Below are positions 15,383 through 24,505 of a stretch of 43,590 nucleotides of DNA, in pieces. Made by a program: the position numbers and the translations under genes. The stretch covers positions 1 through 43,590 of the forward strand of contig UQPQ01000023.1 in the NCBI GenBank assembly GCA_900542985.1. The letters are read 5' to 3'. This stretch comes from an uncultured Bacteroides sp. (GTDB lineage Bacteria > Bacteroidota > Bacteroidia > Bacteroidales > Bacteroidaceae). The notes under the pieces are model-generated. The model searched no databases and was not told the origin of the DNA. It saw only the letters and a program-made list of their open reading frames with translations. Numbering within the stretch: the first letter of the stretch is position 1; each line of letters begins with the position of its first letter.

Positions 15383-18142
15383 ATGATGAAAAGAATGATT
15401 GGGGTGATTGTCTGTATCATTTTGCCGGCAATCGTTTGGGCGCAGCATCTGTCGGGTACGGTAACAGATAAGAAAAGCGGAGAGCCTTTGTTCTCTGCTA
15501 CGGTAGGTTTGGCTCCTGAAAGCGGGAAAACAGTTTATACTACTACCGATTTGGCCGGATGGTATCAGTTTAAGAAACTGCTGCCGGGAGAGTATGTTCT
15601 GCAGGTTTCGTATGTGGGTTATAAAACTTATAAGAATAAAGTCCGTGTTTCTTCCGCAGGTGCAATGGTGAATATAAGCATGGAAGAAGATATACAGCTG
15701 CTGGGGCAGGTATCTGTGAACGGACGGGCTACACGGGCAGAGCAGAAAGGTGACAGTCTGGTTTACAATGCAGAGGCTTTTAAAGTGTTGCAGGGTAGTA
15801 CAGCAGAAGAATTGCTGGCCAAGATGCCTGGGGTAGTGGTAGAAGGAGGAACGGTACAGGCACAGGGAGAAGATGTGAAAAAAGTACTGGTAGACGGTAA
15901 GGAATTTTTTGATGGAGATATTAATCTGGCACTCAAAAATTTGCCGGCTGATATTATTGCAAGTATTGAAGTCTTCGACAAAAAGAGTGAACAGGTTGAG
16001 TTTACAGGTTTTGACGACGGAGAGGAGATAAAGACCATCAATATTGTAACAAAATCAGGATTCAAAGAAGGGACTTTCGGAGAAGTGTACGGAGGCTATG
16101 GTACAGAAGACCGTTATCGTGTGGGAGGAAACGTTAATTTCTTTGATGGCGACAGACGTGTGTCTGTATTAGGTATGAGTAACAACGTAAACCAGCAGAA
16201 CTTTTCTCAGGAAGACTTGGCCGGAGTGATGGCTTCGTCTGCCGGAAAAGGCAGGGGAGGGCGTAGGAAAGGTGGAAAAGCCGGAGGAGGACCGGGTAAT
16301 TCTGCAAATAATTTTATGGTAGGAAATTTGGGTGGTGTTACAGCCAGCAACGGACTTGGTCTGAACTATGTAGATCAGTGGGGAGAAAAAGTTAAAGTGA
16401 CAGGAAGTTACTTTTTCAACCAGTCGGTTAATAATTCCGAAAAAATAACCGACCGTTACTTCTTCGATTCAGTATTGCCTGGTATGAGCTATCATGAAAC
16501 AAACAGTTCACGGATGGAAAACTGGAATCATCGCTTCAATATGAAACTGGATTATCAGATAGACAAGAATAATTCTCTCCAGATAAGACCGGTCATCAGT
16601 TTTCAGAACAATGACATGACAGGAATGTGGTTGGGAAGCAATCTTACAGATGGAGCAGTGGAAAGTGAAGTAGAGAACAATAGCTACAGTGATATCGATG
16701 CGTATAGCGTAGGAGGAAGCATGATTTACCGTCATCGTTTTCCTGTACCCGGACGTACTCTTTCTGTCACTTTCAATGGAACGATGTCTGATAAAGTGGG
16801 AGATGTTTATTCTGATTATGTGAACCGTCAATATGGAGAACAGACCGTTGAGGAGAGTTACGGACAATATAAGGCAACCGCAGACAAACAATATATGTGG
16901 AATGGAAGTTTGATGTTTACCGAAAAACTGACCGACGCCTGGCAGTTGCAGACTAATTATAGAGTCTCTTACTCGAATGTAGATGCAGACCGTAAGGTAT
17001 ACGAACGGGCAGCGGTAGGTGATTTGTATGAACAACTTGATGAGGATCTTTCCAATGTATATGAATCCGATTATCTGACTCATTCGGGAGGAGTCGGTTT
17101 GCGTTTCCACCAGAAGCAGTTGAATGTGATGCTGGGAGCCGATTTTCAGTATTCATCTCTGATGGGAAATCAATTCTATCCGGTGTATGAAGATTTGAAT
17201 AAAAAGTATTTTTCTGTTTTGCCTTCTGCCACTGTACGCTATACTTTGGATCGGAGTAATTCCTTTATCTTAAGGTATAGAAGTCGTTCGGCTTCTCCGT
17301 CGGTAACCGACTTGCAGGAGGTGGTAGATAATACCAATCCGTTGTTCCTGACTTCGGGTAATCCGGAGCTGGACCAGCAGATTAATCATTCACTGAACTT
17401 ACGTTATATAAGGACTACTTCTTCCGGTCATACTTTCATTGCAATGGCGGGGGCTACTTTCCAGCAAAACTATGTAGCCGACAGTTCTTTTGTCGCTAAA
17501 GAAGATATGGTCTTGCCTTCTGGAGTGGAAATGGAAAAAGGAGCACAGTATACGAAACCGGTCAACTTGGATGGTTATTACAGCTTCCAGTCGATGCTTA
17601 CCTATGGTTTTCCGTTGGACATTATCAGGAGTAATCTGAACTTAAGCATAGCTGCCAATTATGCTAATGTACCGACCATATTCGACGGGATGAAAAGTGC
17701 AACCCGGGAACTGAATGTCATACCGAAAATAATAATAGGAAGTAACATCAGCCATAATCTGGATTTTACCGTGTCTTATTCGGCTACGATAAACAAGATA
17801 TTCAATTCATTGTCGGGAGCTGCGAACGGTGACTATACCAATCATCTTGCTGCGGCAAAACTCGGTTGGACCTTTTGGAAGGGATTTACTTTTCAAACCA
17901 CGTTCAACTATATTAATTATGCCGGACTGAACGAGGGGGATTCGGACTATTTCCTGTGGAATGCATCAATCGGTAAGAAATTCCTGAAGCATAACCAGGC
18001 GGAAATCAGACTGGAAGCATGCGACCTGCTTAATCAGAACCAGGCTTTTTTACACCAGATAGGAAGCAATTATTATGACTATATCAATTATAATGTATTG
18101 AAACCTTATTTGATGCTGAGCTTTACGTATACCATCAGATAA
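15383..18142 (+). CDS. Outer-membrane beta-barrel protein, TonB-dependent receptor-like, with carboxypeptidase-like N-domain
   Basis: A 919-aa protein with signal peptide 1-20. Residues 22-~105 form a carboxypeptidase-regulatory-like beta sandwich (LSGTVTDKKSGEPLFSATV...), ~110-230 a plug-like domain (AEELLAKMPGVVVEG, KVLVDGKEFF, NIVTKSG), and the rest a large beta-barrel ending YLMLSFTYTIR. A Gly/Arg/Lys-rich insert lies at 288-306. It resembles the OMP_b-brl family rather than SusC, and no SusD partner is present. It is translated 5 bp after the small lipoprotein and followed by a Spy-like gene. In context it is the main output of the two-component system. Transport of a small ligand or an envelope-stress role are both possible; the substrate is unknown. 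Confidence 0.85.
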   Translation: MMKRMIGVIVCIILPAIVWAQHLSGTVTDKKSGEPLFSATVGLAPESGKTVYTTTDLAGWYQFKKLLPGEYVLQVSYVGYKTYKNKVRVSSAGAMVNISMEEDIQLLGQVSVNGRATRAEQKGDSLVYNAEAFKVLQGSTAEELLAKMPGVVVEGGTVQAQGEDVKKVLVDGKEFFDGDINLALKNLPADIIASIEVFDKKSEQVEFTGFDDGEEIKTINIVTKSGFKEGTFGEVYGGYGTEDRYRVGGNVNFFDGDRRVSVLGMSNNVNQQNFSQEDLAGVMASSAGKGRGGRRKGGKAGGGPGNSANNFMVGNLGGVTASNGLGLNYVDQWGEKVKVTGSYFFNQSVNNSEKITDRYFFDSVLPGMSYHETNSSRMENWNHRFNMKLDYQIDKNNSLQIRPVISFQNNDMTGMWLGSNLTDGAVESEVENNSYSDIDAYSVGGSMIYRHRFPVPGRTLSVTFNGTMSDKVGDVYSDYVNRQYGEQTVEESYGQYKATADKQYMWNGSLMFTEKLTDAWQLQTNYRVSYSNVDADRKVYERAAVGDLYEQLDEDLSNVYESDYLTHSGGVGLRFHQKQLNVMLGADFQYSSLMGNQFYPVYEDLNKKYFSVLPSATVRYTLDRSNSFILRYRSRSASPSVTDLQEVVDNTNPLFLTSGNPELDQQINHSLNLRYIRTTSSGHTFIAMAGATFQQNYVADSSFVAKEDMVLPSGVEMEKGAQYTKPVNLDGYYSFQSMLTYGFPLDIIRSNLNLSIAANYANVPTIFDGMKSATRELNVIPKIIIGSNISHNLDFTVSYSATINKIFNSLSGAANGDYTNHLAAAKLGWTFWKGFTFQTTFNYINYAGLNEGDSDYFLWNASIGKKFLKHNQAEIRLEACDLLNQNQAFLHQIGSNYYDYINYNVLKPYLMLSFTYTIR

Positions 18143-18173
18143 GAATCTATTGTATAACTAAAAACAGACAGAA

Positions 18174-18491
18174 ATGAAAAAGATTGTATTATTGGCTTGT
18201 ATTGTTTTTGCGACTATCGGTACAACCGATGCACAACGACGCAACAGACAGCAGATGGATCCTGCGCAGCGTGTAGAACAGATTATGAAGAATCTGGATG
18301 AGAAACTGAATTTGTCCGATGAACAGGAGCAGAAAATAAAAACGCTGTACGAGGAGTTTTTTAATCAGAAAATCTCACGCGAGCAGCGTAAAGTAAAAAA
18401 ACAGGAGCTGGATGAGGCTGTTAAGGCATTGCTGACTGAAGAGCAGAAAGAAGTCTTCGGACAGATGGATAAGAAGAAAAGAAAGGAATAA
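18174..18491 (+). CDS. Spy/CpxP-like (DUF4890-type) periplasmic protein
   Basis: A 105-aa exported protein with signal peptide (~1-20, ending TTDAQ). The mature part is highly charged and helical: DPAQRVEQIMKNLDEKLNLSDEQEQKIKTLY, then a basic segment and LTEEQKEVFGQMDKK. The paired 'LNLSDEQ' and 'LTEEQ' elements are like the LTxxQ motifs of Spy/CpxP-type periplasmic chaperones and sensor modulators. It is the last gene of the operon, ending in a strong terminator. It may report envelope state back to the LytS kinase, as CpxP does for CpxA; that is inference. Confidence 0.78.
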   Translation: MKKIVLLACIVFATIGTTDAQRRNRQQMDPAQRVEQIMKNLDEKLNLSDEQEQKIKTLYEEFFNQKISREQRKVKKQELDEAVKALLTEEQKEVFGQMDKKKRKE

Positions 18492-18517
18492 TGCCAGTTG
18501 GTGCGAAATTGAAAAAT

Positions 18518-18565
18518 GGGAGAAGTAAAACAGAATAAGAGTAGGTTTTATTTCTCCCGTTTTTA
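18518..18565 (+). terminator. Terminator of the envelope operon
   Basis: GGGAGAAgTAAAAC pairs with GTTTTAtTTCTCCC (one mismatch) and is followed by GTTTTTATT. The remaining gap to 18692 shows only minor hairpins and no gene. Confidence 0.88.
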
Positions 18566-18692
18566 TTCAAACTGTTTGGAATTGTGTAGAGTTGTATCAA
18601 GTTTTGACGTGATTACTATTAAGTAATCGTAGAATTTTTGATTTTTATAAACTTGTTAGCCTCATTAAAAAAATGAACAATAATTCCAGGAA

Positions 18693-19760
18693 TTACTTTA
18701 CATATTTTTTTAGATGGCGGTATAGGAGTTGGGCATATTCAATAAAACCGACATCTGTAAAATGGATACCATCAACAGTAGCATCTTTATGTTGAGCTAA
18801 GAAGTTGGATAGTCCGATACACTCAACATGGCGGTCCTGCTTTTTTATTTTATCGAAAATGTGGTGTAGAGTCTTGTTTTTGGCAGTAACTTCTTCTCTC
18901 ATACGCAAATCGAATGCAGCCGTAGTAAAAACAGGATCTTCAATAAATAGGATTGGAGTATCCGGCCAGGCATTACGTATGCGACGATAAAATTCATATA
19001 AACGTTCTTCCATCATTTCTACGGAAGAGTTAGGCAGACAGTCTATTACAAAAACAGAAGCATCTACTTTTGCCATCAAGTCGGCTACTTCTAAATCAAG
19101 AAATGCATTTCCGCTGAATCCTAAGTTGATGACTTCTACTCCCAGCATACGGCCTAAGATGTTGGTATGTGCCATACCTGGACGAGTGGCACAACCTCCT
19201 TGCAGGATACTGGTTCCATACATGACAAGCGGCTTAGAACGTCGGGGGAGCTCTGTCTGAGGTTGAGCGATTTCTGCTTCTTTGTCGATACCGATGAATA
19301 ATGAATCCACCCCATCGTACAGCGGAAGATATAACATGTATTCACGCCATACAGGTTGCATGTTGCTTATAATTGCAGCTTCATTGCTCTTGCCTAAAGG
19401 ACGTCCTACGCTCATATACACCCATTCACCGTTTTCCAAGCCATACAAATCGAGTCCCTTTACTCCCGTATCGGTCATGTGGTTCATGTGATTGTTGTAT
19501 TTCAATACCCAACGGGCGGATATTGTAGAGGAGTTACTGCGAAAACGTATTGCCATTCCCGCAGAGTTCGTGCTTAATGTCCAAAGCTCTGGCCGTGAAA
19601 TCGATTGCAAAGAGTCTGGAAAACGGTTATACGATGCGGAACCTTCCAGTTTGCATTTCCCGTAAAGTGGAAAGGCTGTCGCATCGTAATATTTCACTTG
19701 GCCATATACCGAATGCCAGGCCCACCACATAAAGATTGTCCATAATATTTTTTGTTTCAT
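18693..19760 (-). CDS. Secreted SGNH/GDSL-type hydrolase
   Basis: A 355-aa predicted exported esterase. The start at 19760 gives MKQKILWTIFMWW... and a signal peptide ending VYGQ near residue 20; a start 30 bp upstream is less likely. Residues ~20-170 form the beta-sandwich domain that precedes SGNH hydrolases in Bacteroidota, and ~175-355 is the catalytic domain: S184 in YGTSILQGG, G214/G217/N218 in NLGFSGN, and D330-G-I-H333. All four SGNH blocks are therefore present. Such enzymes usually remove acetyl or other acyl groups from glycans. Last gene of the glycan-utilization locus, ~45 bp after the unknown lipoprotein gene. Substrate not determinable; deacetylation of sialic acid or other O-acetylated mucin sugars would fit. 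Confidence 0.87.
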   Translation of the reverse strand: MKQKILWTIFMWWAWHSVYGQVKYYDATAFPLYGKCKLEGSASYNRFPDSLQSISRPELWTLSTNSAGMAIRFRSNSSTISARWVLKYNNHMNHMTDTGVKGLDLYGLENGEWVYMSVGRPLGKSNEAAIISNMQPVWREYMLYLPLYDGVDSLFIGIDKEAEIAQPQTELPRRSKPLVMYGTSILQGGCATRPGMAHTNILGRMLGVEVINLGFSGNAFLDLEVADLMAKVDASVFVIDCLPNSSVEMMEERLYEFYRRIRNAWPDTPILFIEDPVFTTAAFDLRMREEVTAKNKTLHHIFDKIKKQDRHVECIGLSNFLAQHKDATVDGIHFTDVGFIEYAQLLYRHLKKYVK

Positions 19761-19805
19761 TGGAGTACTGTTTAGATTTATAATTAGCATTGTTCTTGTT
19801 TTCTT

Positions 19806-21050
19806 TTATTGAAGAAGTAATACACACCCAGTAGAACCGTTGCTTTTTACCTTAAGCTTGCCTTCGTAAAATGTATTTCCTTCAATTTTAATATCTCCGC
19901 GTGACTCTAATATCCGGAACCTTCCATTTGTATATTCAGGTAATGGCAAAACTGTATCGACTCCTTTTTTAGTTTGGATAAACAATGTTCTGTTTCCTTC
20001 TATATTTCCTTCGAAGCATAAGAATTGCTCGTTTTCGAAAACAGGTGTCCTGAACCATACGTATACACCTTCCCATTCAATTTTATCTCCTTTGACAAAT
20101 TCTTTGTTTGAAATCAGTTTATGATAGCTTTTTCCATTTGAGTTGCCAATGAATATGATATCTTCATCGGAAATATCATTATGCATCCCCAATCCTGTAT
20201 TGAATAAGTAGGAAGCCTGAGAAGCCACATGATTTTTTTCCAGAAAGCAGCACATGTCAGGATAGGCACCCTTATTGAACGTACTTACCCCGTTCTGCTG
20301 TGTCCAATTGCTGTAAGCACCTCCTATTGTCATTGTATAGACTTCGTCCATAAACATAGACTGCATACCGTAGTAGGTTTGCACTGTGACCGGTTTTTCA
20401 TTTTTGAATTCATGCATGAGTTTTACTTCAATGCTGTTCCCTTTTATCTGATAACGGACTGTTTCTATCGTGAGTGGACTTTCTAAAATATTTTTCCCAT
20501 CTATTTGTTGTACAACAGCAGGGTTGAGGATACAGTTTTCTACAAGAAGTTCTACCTTGTTTACCAAGAATGCGCCTTCATCCGTGCAAGGTTTGCCATC
20601 AAGTATTATCTGATAGGTTATGTTGTATCCTGTTGGAGTGATATTGTCTACATATGGGTGATTTCCTCCACACCATCCATATCCGGAAATGGAAAAAGGA
20701 CCAATGTTGTCGCTAAATGCCAAATTAAGTATATGCGATGGTTTTATGGAAGGATCCGGTAATGGCATAAAATCACTGTTAGGATATATTCCTACTTGGT
20801 AAAATGTGTAGAGGTTGTTGAACATACATTTCTTAAACCAATAGAGGATGTCATAAGAAGTATCGAGGCGAGCTCCAATATAAAGGTTTTCTCCTTTTAT
20901 TAACACCCGCATCTGTCGGCTTAACTTCAATGTATCTGCTGTTTCCTCTTCGTTTGGTCCTGCAGGAACTGCGCCATTTGTGCTATTGGCAGAGCAAGCC
21001 CACATAAAAGTGCTTTGTAAACAGAACCAGATAATCCAAATAAATCTCAT
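19806..21050 (-). CDS. Lipoprotein of unknown function in the GH89 locus
   Basis: A 414-aa predicted lipoprotein I do not recognise. The signal ends FMWAC with C19 lipidated; a linker (SANSTNGAVPAGPNEEE) follows, then an apparently all-beta protein. Segments such as GYGWCGGNHPYVDNITPTGYN, a run of aromatic residues (LYWFKKCMFNNLYTFYQVG) and SNWTQQNG suggest a carbohydrate-facing surface. Six or more cysteines are in the mature part. It lies between the DUF4855-GDPD gene and the SGNH hydrolase gene, all on one strand with gaps under 50 bp. It could be a glycan-binding protein or a new glycoside-active enzyme. Confidence 0.7.
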   Translation of the reverse strand: MRFIWIIWFCLQSTFMWACSANSTNGAVPAGPNEEETADTLKLSRQMRVLIKGENLYIGARLDTSYDILYWFKKCMFNNLYTFYQVGIYPNSDFMPLPDPSIKPSHILNLAFSDNIGPFSISGYGWCGGNHPYVDNITPTGYNITYQIILDGKPCTDEGAFLVNKVELLVENCILNPAVVQQIDGKNILESPLTIETVRYQIKGNSIEVKLMHEFKNEKPVTVQTYYGMQSMFMDEVYTMTIGGAYSNWTQQNGVSTFNKGAYPDMCCFLEKNHVASQASYLFNTGLGMHNDISDEDIIFIGNSNGKSYHKLISNKEFVKGDKIEWEGVYVWFRTPVFENEQFLCFEGNIEGNRTLFIQTKKGVDTVLPLPEYTNGRFRILESRGDIKIEGNTFYEGKLKVKSNGSTGCVLLLQ

Positions 21051-21095
21051 AACCTATCATTTAATTATTGATAATGACAAGTATGTCTGGAACGT

Positions 21096-22871
21096 TTACA
21101 GTCCCATAAACATACACGGATAGTCGGTAGTAATATAATCTACTTCCTGATCTATACACCACTGCATTTCATCTGGACGATTGACTGTCCATGCGTTTGA
21201 AATCATTTTCAGATCTTTCAAATCCTGCAACCAGGTTGTATTTTTTTGGAATACCCAGTAGTTGTAATCGCCACCTGAGACTCCCATTTTGTGTAATTCT
21301 TTAGGAGATATATTGTTACCTAAGTATAAGATTGGAGTACCTTTAGGGGCAAGACGGACAAACTCTTCGACTACATGACGGGAGAAACTGATATACATCA
21401 TACGTTTTTCAAGTTTTTTCTCTTTTACCATCTGAAGGATCTGTTCTACAGTTTGGGTTTCACGCTCTGGCGTGCTGAGTGGTTTCATTTCCAACACCAG
21501 TTTGACTTTAGTTTTTTTTGCTTTATCCAGATACTCTTCGAACATAGGCATCTTTTCTCCATTGCTTAATTTCAGTGCGTGCAGTACATCAGCGGTACTC
21601 TTTTCTACAGAAAGCCCTTCATGCCATCCGTCATGATTCAGGATTAGTTTATTATCTGCTGTCAACCAGACATCAAACTCAACACCATAACAACCTATTG
21701 AATCTGCCTTAACTAAAGATGCGATCGAGTTTTCTGCTGACCCAGGCGTATTCCAAAATCCTCTATGAGCTACCACTTTAGTATGCTTACGTGCCGGCTC
21801 TTTTTGTAGGTGGGAACGGCGATCAATGATGAGACGACATAAGCGATCCATGATTTCTTGATCTTTAGGATGTTCTGACTGATACATATCCAGGAATCCG
21901 TGATTTCCACTATAGTACGCAATACCAGAACGGCGGAATACCTGATGACGTTCGAAGTAGTCTACATAGGCTACCAGACGGTTGTAAGAAGAGTTTTTAG
22001 CATTATAAAGTGCATTTTCATCGAACTCAAGCTCCATGCCCATATTCAGTTTAGCTGCAGAAATACAAGCTTCATCTAAACGTTTGTCGGGTATATTATG
22101 ATTGAAGAAATGATTAGGCTGCTGATAAGCGATGTCGAACCCTAATTCTTTCCATTGATTATAGCCTTTTGCCTGCCAATAAGGAATCCAGCAGAATGAT
22201 TTTCCTGTAGGGTGAATATGATTGGCAACGAAGACTGAAAGATCTTTAGTCAGGTCATTGTCTTCTGCCAACCAATAATAACCTTCTAGTTTCAAGTGTT
22301 TGAATTTCGCTTTTTTAAATCGTTCTGCTAATTGGTCTACATACCAGCATGTAGCCTTGATTTGATGTTCCTTGATACTGAAATCCATTGTTTCACCATC
22401 TAATTCTCCCCAGTTTTTCTGTCCGGGCATAAGTTCGGGAATACTTAGAACAATCTTATGAGTAAATCCTGGTTTTCCAATCTCATGAATATGAGTATCG
22501 ATACATTGATCCAAGGCTGAAAGAGATTTTCCTTCTTCAAAAAGACGGTCGAGTAACCAAATCCAGTCGGCTTTGGTTGCATTCAGGTCTGAATATCGGG
22601 TGGCAAAACTTAATCCTTCTCCATCTGTAAATTCCAAAAACAGATATCCGTCGAATAGCCATTCTTTATGGCCATCTGCAAATTCATGTACTACATAAGG
22701 AGTAAACTGCTCGGGAGTCCAGTCGATACGGTGTTTCCCTCCTTGATAAATCAGTGCTAAGTCATTGATATTTCCTTGTTTGTATCCTTTGTCATTCGCT
22801 TTAATCGTGAGGAAACTAAATAAGAACGAAAGGCAAAGCAAAACTCTGAAGATTTGTGTATTTCTTTTCAT
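21096..22871 (-). CDS. DUF4855-like domain fused to a glycerophosphodiester phosphodiesterase domain
   Basis: A 591-aa exported protein. The start at 22871 opens a signal peptide (MKRNTQIFRVLLCLSFLFSF..., cleavage near A25); an upstream extension is non-coding. Residues ~35-355 look like DUF4855: KGLSLSA-type helices, a conserved HLKLEGYYWLAED, WIPYWQAKGYNQWKELGFD and YQQPNHFF. The layout suggests a TIM-barrel hydrolase of unknown specificity. Residues ~363-591 are a GDPD domain: H369-R370 in VAHRG, E398 and D400 in GVEFDVW, H413 in NHD, and TVNRPDEMQWCIDQEVDYITTDYP near the end. It may cleave a phosphodiester-linked or glycosyl substrate. Joining these two domains in a PUL is unusual. Confidence 0.8.
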   Translation of the reverse strand: MKRNTQIFRVLLCLSFLFSFLTIKANDKGYKQGNINDLALIYQGGKHRIDWTPEQFTPYVVHEFADGHKEWLFDGYLFLEFTDGEGLSFATRYSDLNATKADWIWLLDRLFEEGKSLSALDQCIDTHIHEIGKPGFTHKIVLSIPELMPGQKNWGELDGETMDFSIKEHQIKATCWYVDQLAERFKKAKFKHLKLEGYYWLAEDNDLTKDLSVFVANHIHPTGKSFCWIPYWQAKGYNQWKELGFDIAYQQPNHFFNHNIPDKRLDEACISAAKLNMGMELEFDENALYNAKNSSYNRLVAYVDYFERHQVFRRSGIAYYSGNHGFLDMYQSEHPKDQEIMDRLCRLIIDRRSHLQKEPARKHTKVVAHRGFWNTPGSAENSIASLVKADSIGCYGVEFDVWLTADNKLILNHDGWHEGLSVEKSTADVLHALKLSNGEKMPMFEEYLDKAKKTKVKLVLEMKPLSTPERETQTVEQILQMVKEKKLEKRMMYISFSRHVVEEFVRLAPKGTPILYLGNNISPKELHKMGVSGGDYNYWVFQKNTTWLQDLKDLKMISNAWTVNRPDEMQWCIDQEVDYITTDYPCMFMGL

Positions 22872-23076
22872 TGTTTCTTTTTGTCGTTTAGATATGCAAA
22901 GATATGCATCGGTTATAAACTTGGCCAAGAAGACTGTATCAAAATAAAACTTTGTGTCTTTTATACAGATTACATGGATTTTGGGGGTAATAAAGATATC
23001 CATGTAATCTATAGTTCACTTCAGTAATGCTTTATCAAGATACAGCCTTTTTTTGAATTCTTTGTTTATTTAATTT

Positions 23077-24459
23077 TTATTCACCCCAAACATAGAATTC
23101 AGCAATATTCATTTGAGAACCACCGTTTTCAAATAGGTGTGAATCAAAAGCTTCTGTGATAACAAAACGCAAATATCGGGCAGTTGTAGTGTTTACATTG
23201 ACTGCTATAGAGCGGATTTCTTGCGCTGAAAGACTCCAATCGGTCAAACGGTTCCAATTTTCGTTATCTATACTGTATTCGATATAACCGGCTTTAGCAT
23301 TTCCACGCCAAGCATCTGCGCCAGTCGGATTGTCAAAACCAACTTTATAAATCTTATATTCTGCAGCCATATCGTATACAAAGTAATAAGGAAGAGGCTT
23401 AGGAGTAGTCCATTTTGATCCCCAGAAAGTGGCAGGGTTACTGTCGATCGTTTTCTCTGGTCCCCAGTCTAAAGATGCAACCCAAGACGTTTCGTCTTCT
23501 TTGGAGCAGGTATTATTATCAAGAACTACCCAATTGTTTTTTTCTATCAGTGCAGGTTGAAAACTGATGTTATACAGAATCGTAGAAGAAGCTTGATTCA
23601 CTTCGCATGTAGATGCAGATACCAGCTTGATAGGTAATACATATTCTCCAAACTCTACTTTGTCAGGGTTGGACATTAAACCTGTTTTCTTGAATGTAAA
23701 TGAAAAATAAGTTTCATTTGTAAGAGCAGGAAGAGTCCATTTTGTATTAGACAGTTTATAGGCAGTTTCTGGTAGCAATTGATAATTTGTAGCATTTTGT
23801 TTATTATAGTCTTCCAACAGTTGTGGATCGACAGCTATTTCATAAATAATATTGTCTCTGTTGGGGAAGTTTGTTTGAACTTTAATATGTATTTCACGTT
23901 CATCTAAATCGTTAATTGTTGGCATAATTCCCTTGAATAATCCAGTGTTTTCAAAAGCCAATGTAGGGGTATCAATAGAAGGAACTACCAATGTTGAAAG
24001 ACGATCTTGAGCAATATTGACTCCCTCTGTATTTACATGCATTGTTAACGGAACTGCAACATTTGCGTCATCTTCCAATACGGCTTGGAGTTTTTCTACA
24101 TTCCATTTTAATGTAAACGCTTTCTGATAATCCGATTCTGAGAAATCCAAGGTGTTTAATGTCAATGAATAGCAATCAGATGGCATTAAACTATAGTTTG
24201 TTCCCTTTTCACTATTGTATTTGTTCAGGAAATCCTTGTCAATAGTCAGTGTTGCTTGTGCTCCATTTTGTCCCTTTCCACTTTTTATCACTTGAACATT
24301 ATAAACTTCATTTACTCCGGGATATATAGTGGTAGTAACCATGTCTGGATTCATCAAGCCTATGGTATCGTTTACCATATTGATATCCAGATCGTTCTTA
24401 CAAGAGGTTATCCCCATTATTAACAATACACAAGATAACCAATATTTATTCGTTTTCAT
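23077..24459 (-). CDS. Surface glycan-binding lipoprotein (DUF1735 repeats plus F5/8 type C domain)
   Basis: A 460-aa lipoprotein (signal ending GITSC, C20; acidic KNDLD follows as in surface-exported lipoproteins). Two DUF1735-like beta-sandwich repeats cover ~30-160 (DKDFLNKYNSEKGTNYSLMPSDCYSL) and ~175-300 (DPQLLEDYNKQNATNYQLLPETAYKL); the matching 'YN..NGTNY.LLP' phrases show the duplication. Residues ~320-460 are a discoidin (F5/8 type C) domain: DWGPEKTIDSNPATFWGSKW, then IEYSIDNENWNRL and ARYLRFVIT. It occupies the SusE/SGBP place right after SusD (46-bp gap). It should bind the target glycan on the cell surface. Confidence 0.87.
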   Translation of the reverse strand: MKTNKYWLSCVLLIMGITSCKNDLDINMVNDTIGLMNPDMVTTTIYPGVNEVYNVQVIKSGKGQNGAQATLTIDKDFLNKYNSEKGTNYSLMPSDCYSLTLNTLDFSESDYQKAFTLKWNVEKLQAVLEDDANVAVPLTMHVNTEGVNIAQDRLSTLVVPSIDTPTLAFENTGLFKGIMPTINDLDEREIHIKVQTNFPNRDNIIYEIAVDPQLLEDYNKQNATNYQLLPETAYKLSNTKWTLPALTNETYFSFTFKKTGLMSNPDKVEFGEYVLPIKLVSASTCEVNQASSTILYNISFQPALIEKNNWVVLDNNTCSKEDETSWVASLDWGPEKTIDSNPATFWGSKWTTPKPLPYYFVYDMAAEYKIYKVGFDNPTGADAWRGNAKAGYIEYSIDNENWNRLTDWSLSAQEIRSIAVNVNTTTARYLRFVITEAFDSHLFENGGSQMNIAEFYVWGE

Positions 24460-24505
24460 ATTACTTCTCTATAATAATATTGTAACCTAATTAACTATTT
24501 ATGTT

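Noticed and set aside
18611..18628. GATTACT / AGTAATC hairpin in the gap before the SGNH gene
   Set aside because: Perfect but short stem with no adjacent T run on either strand that would make a terminator; no other function suggested.
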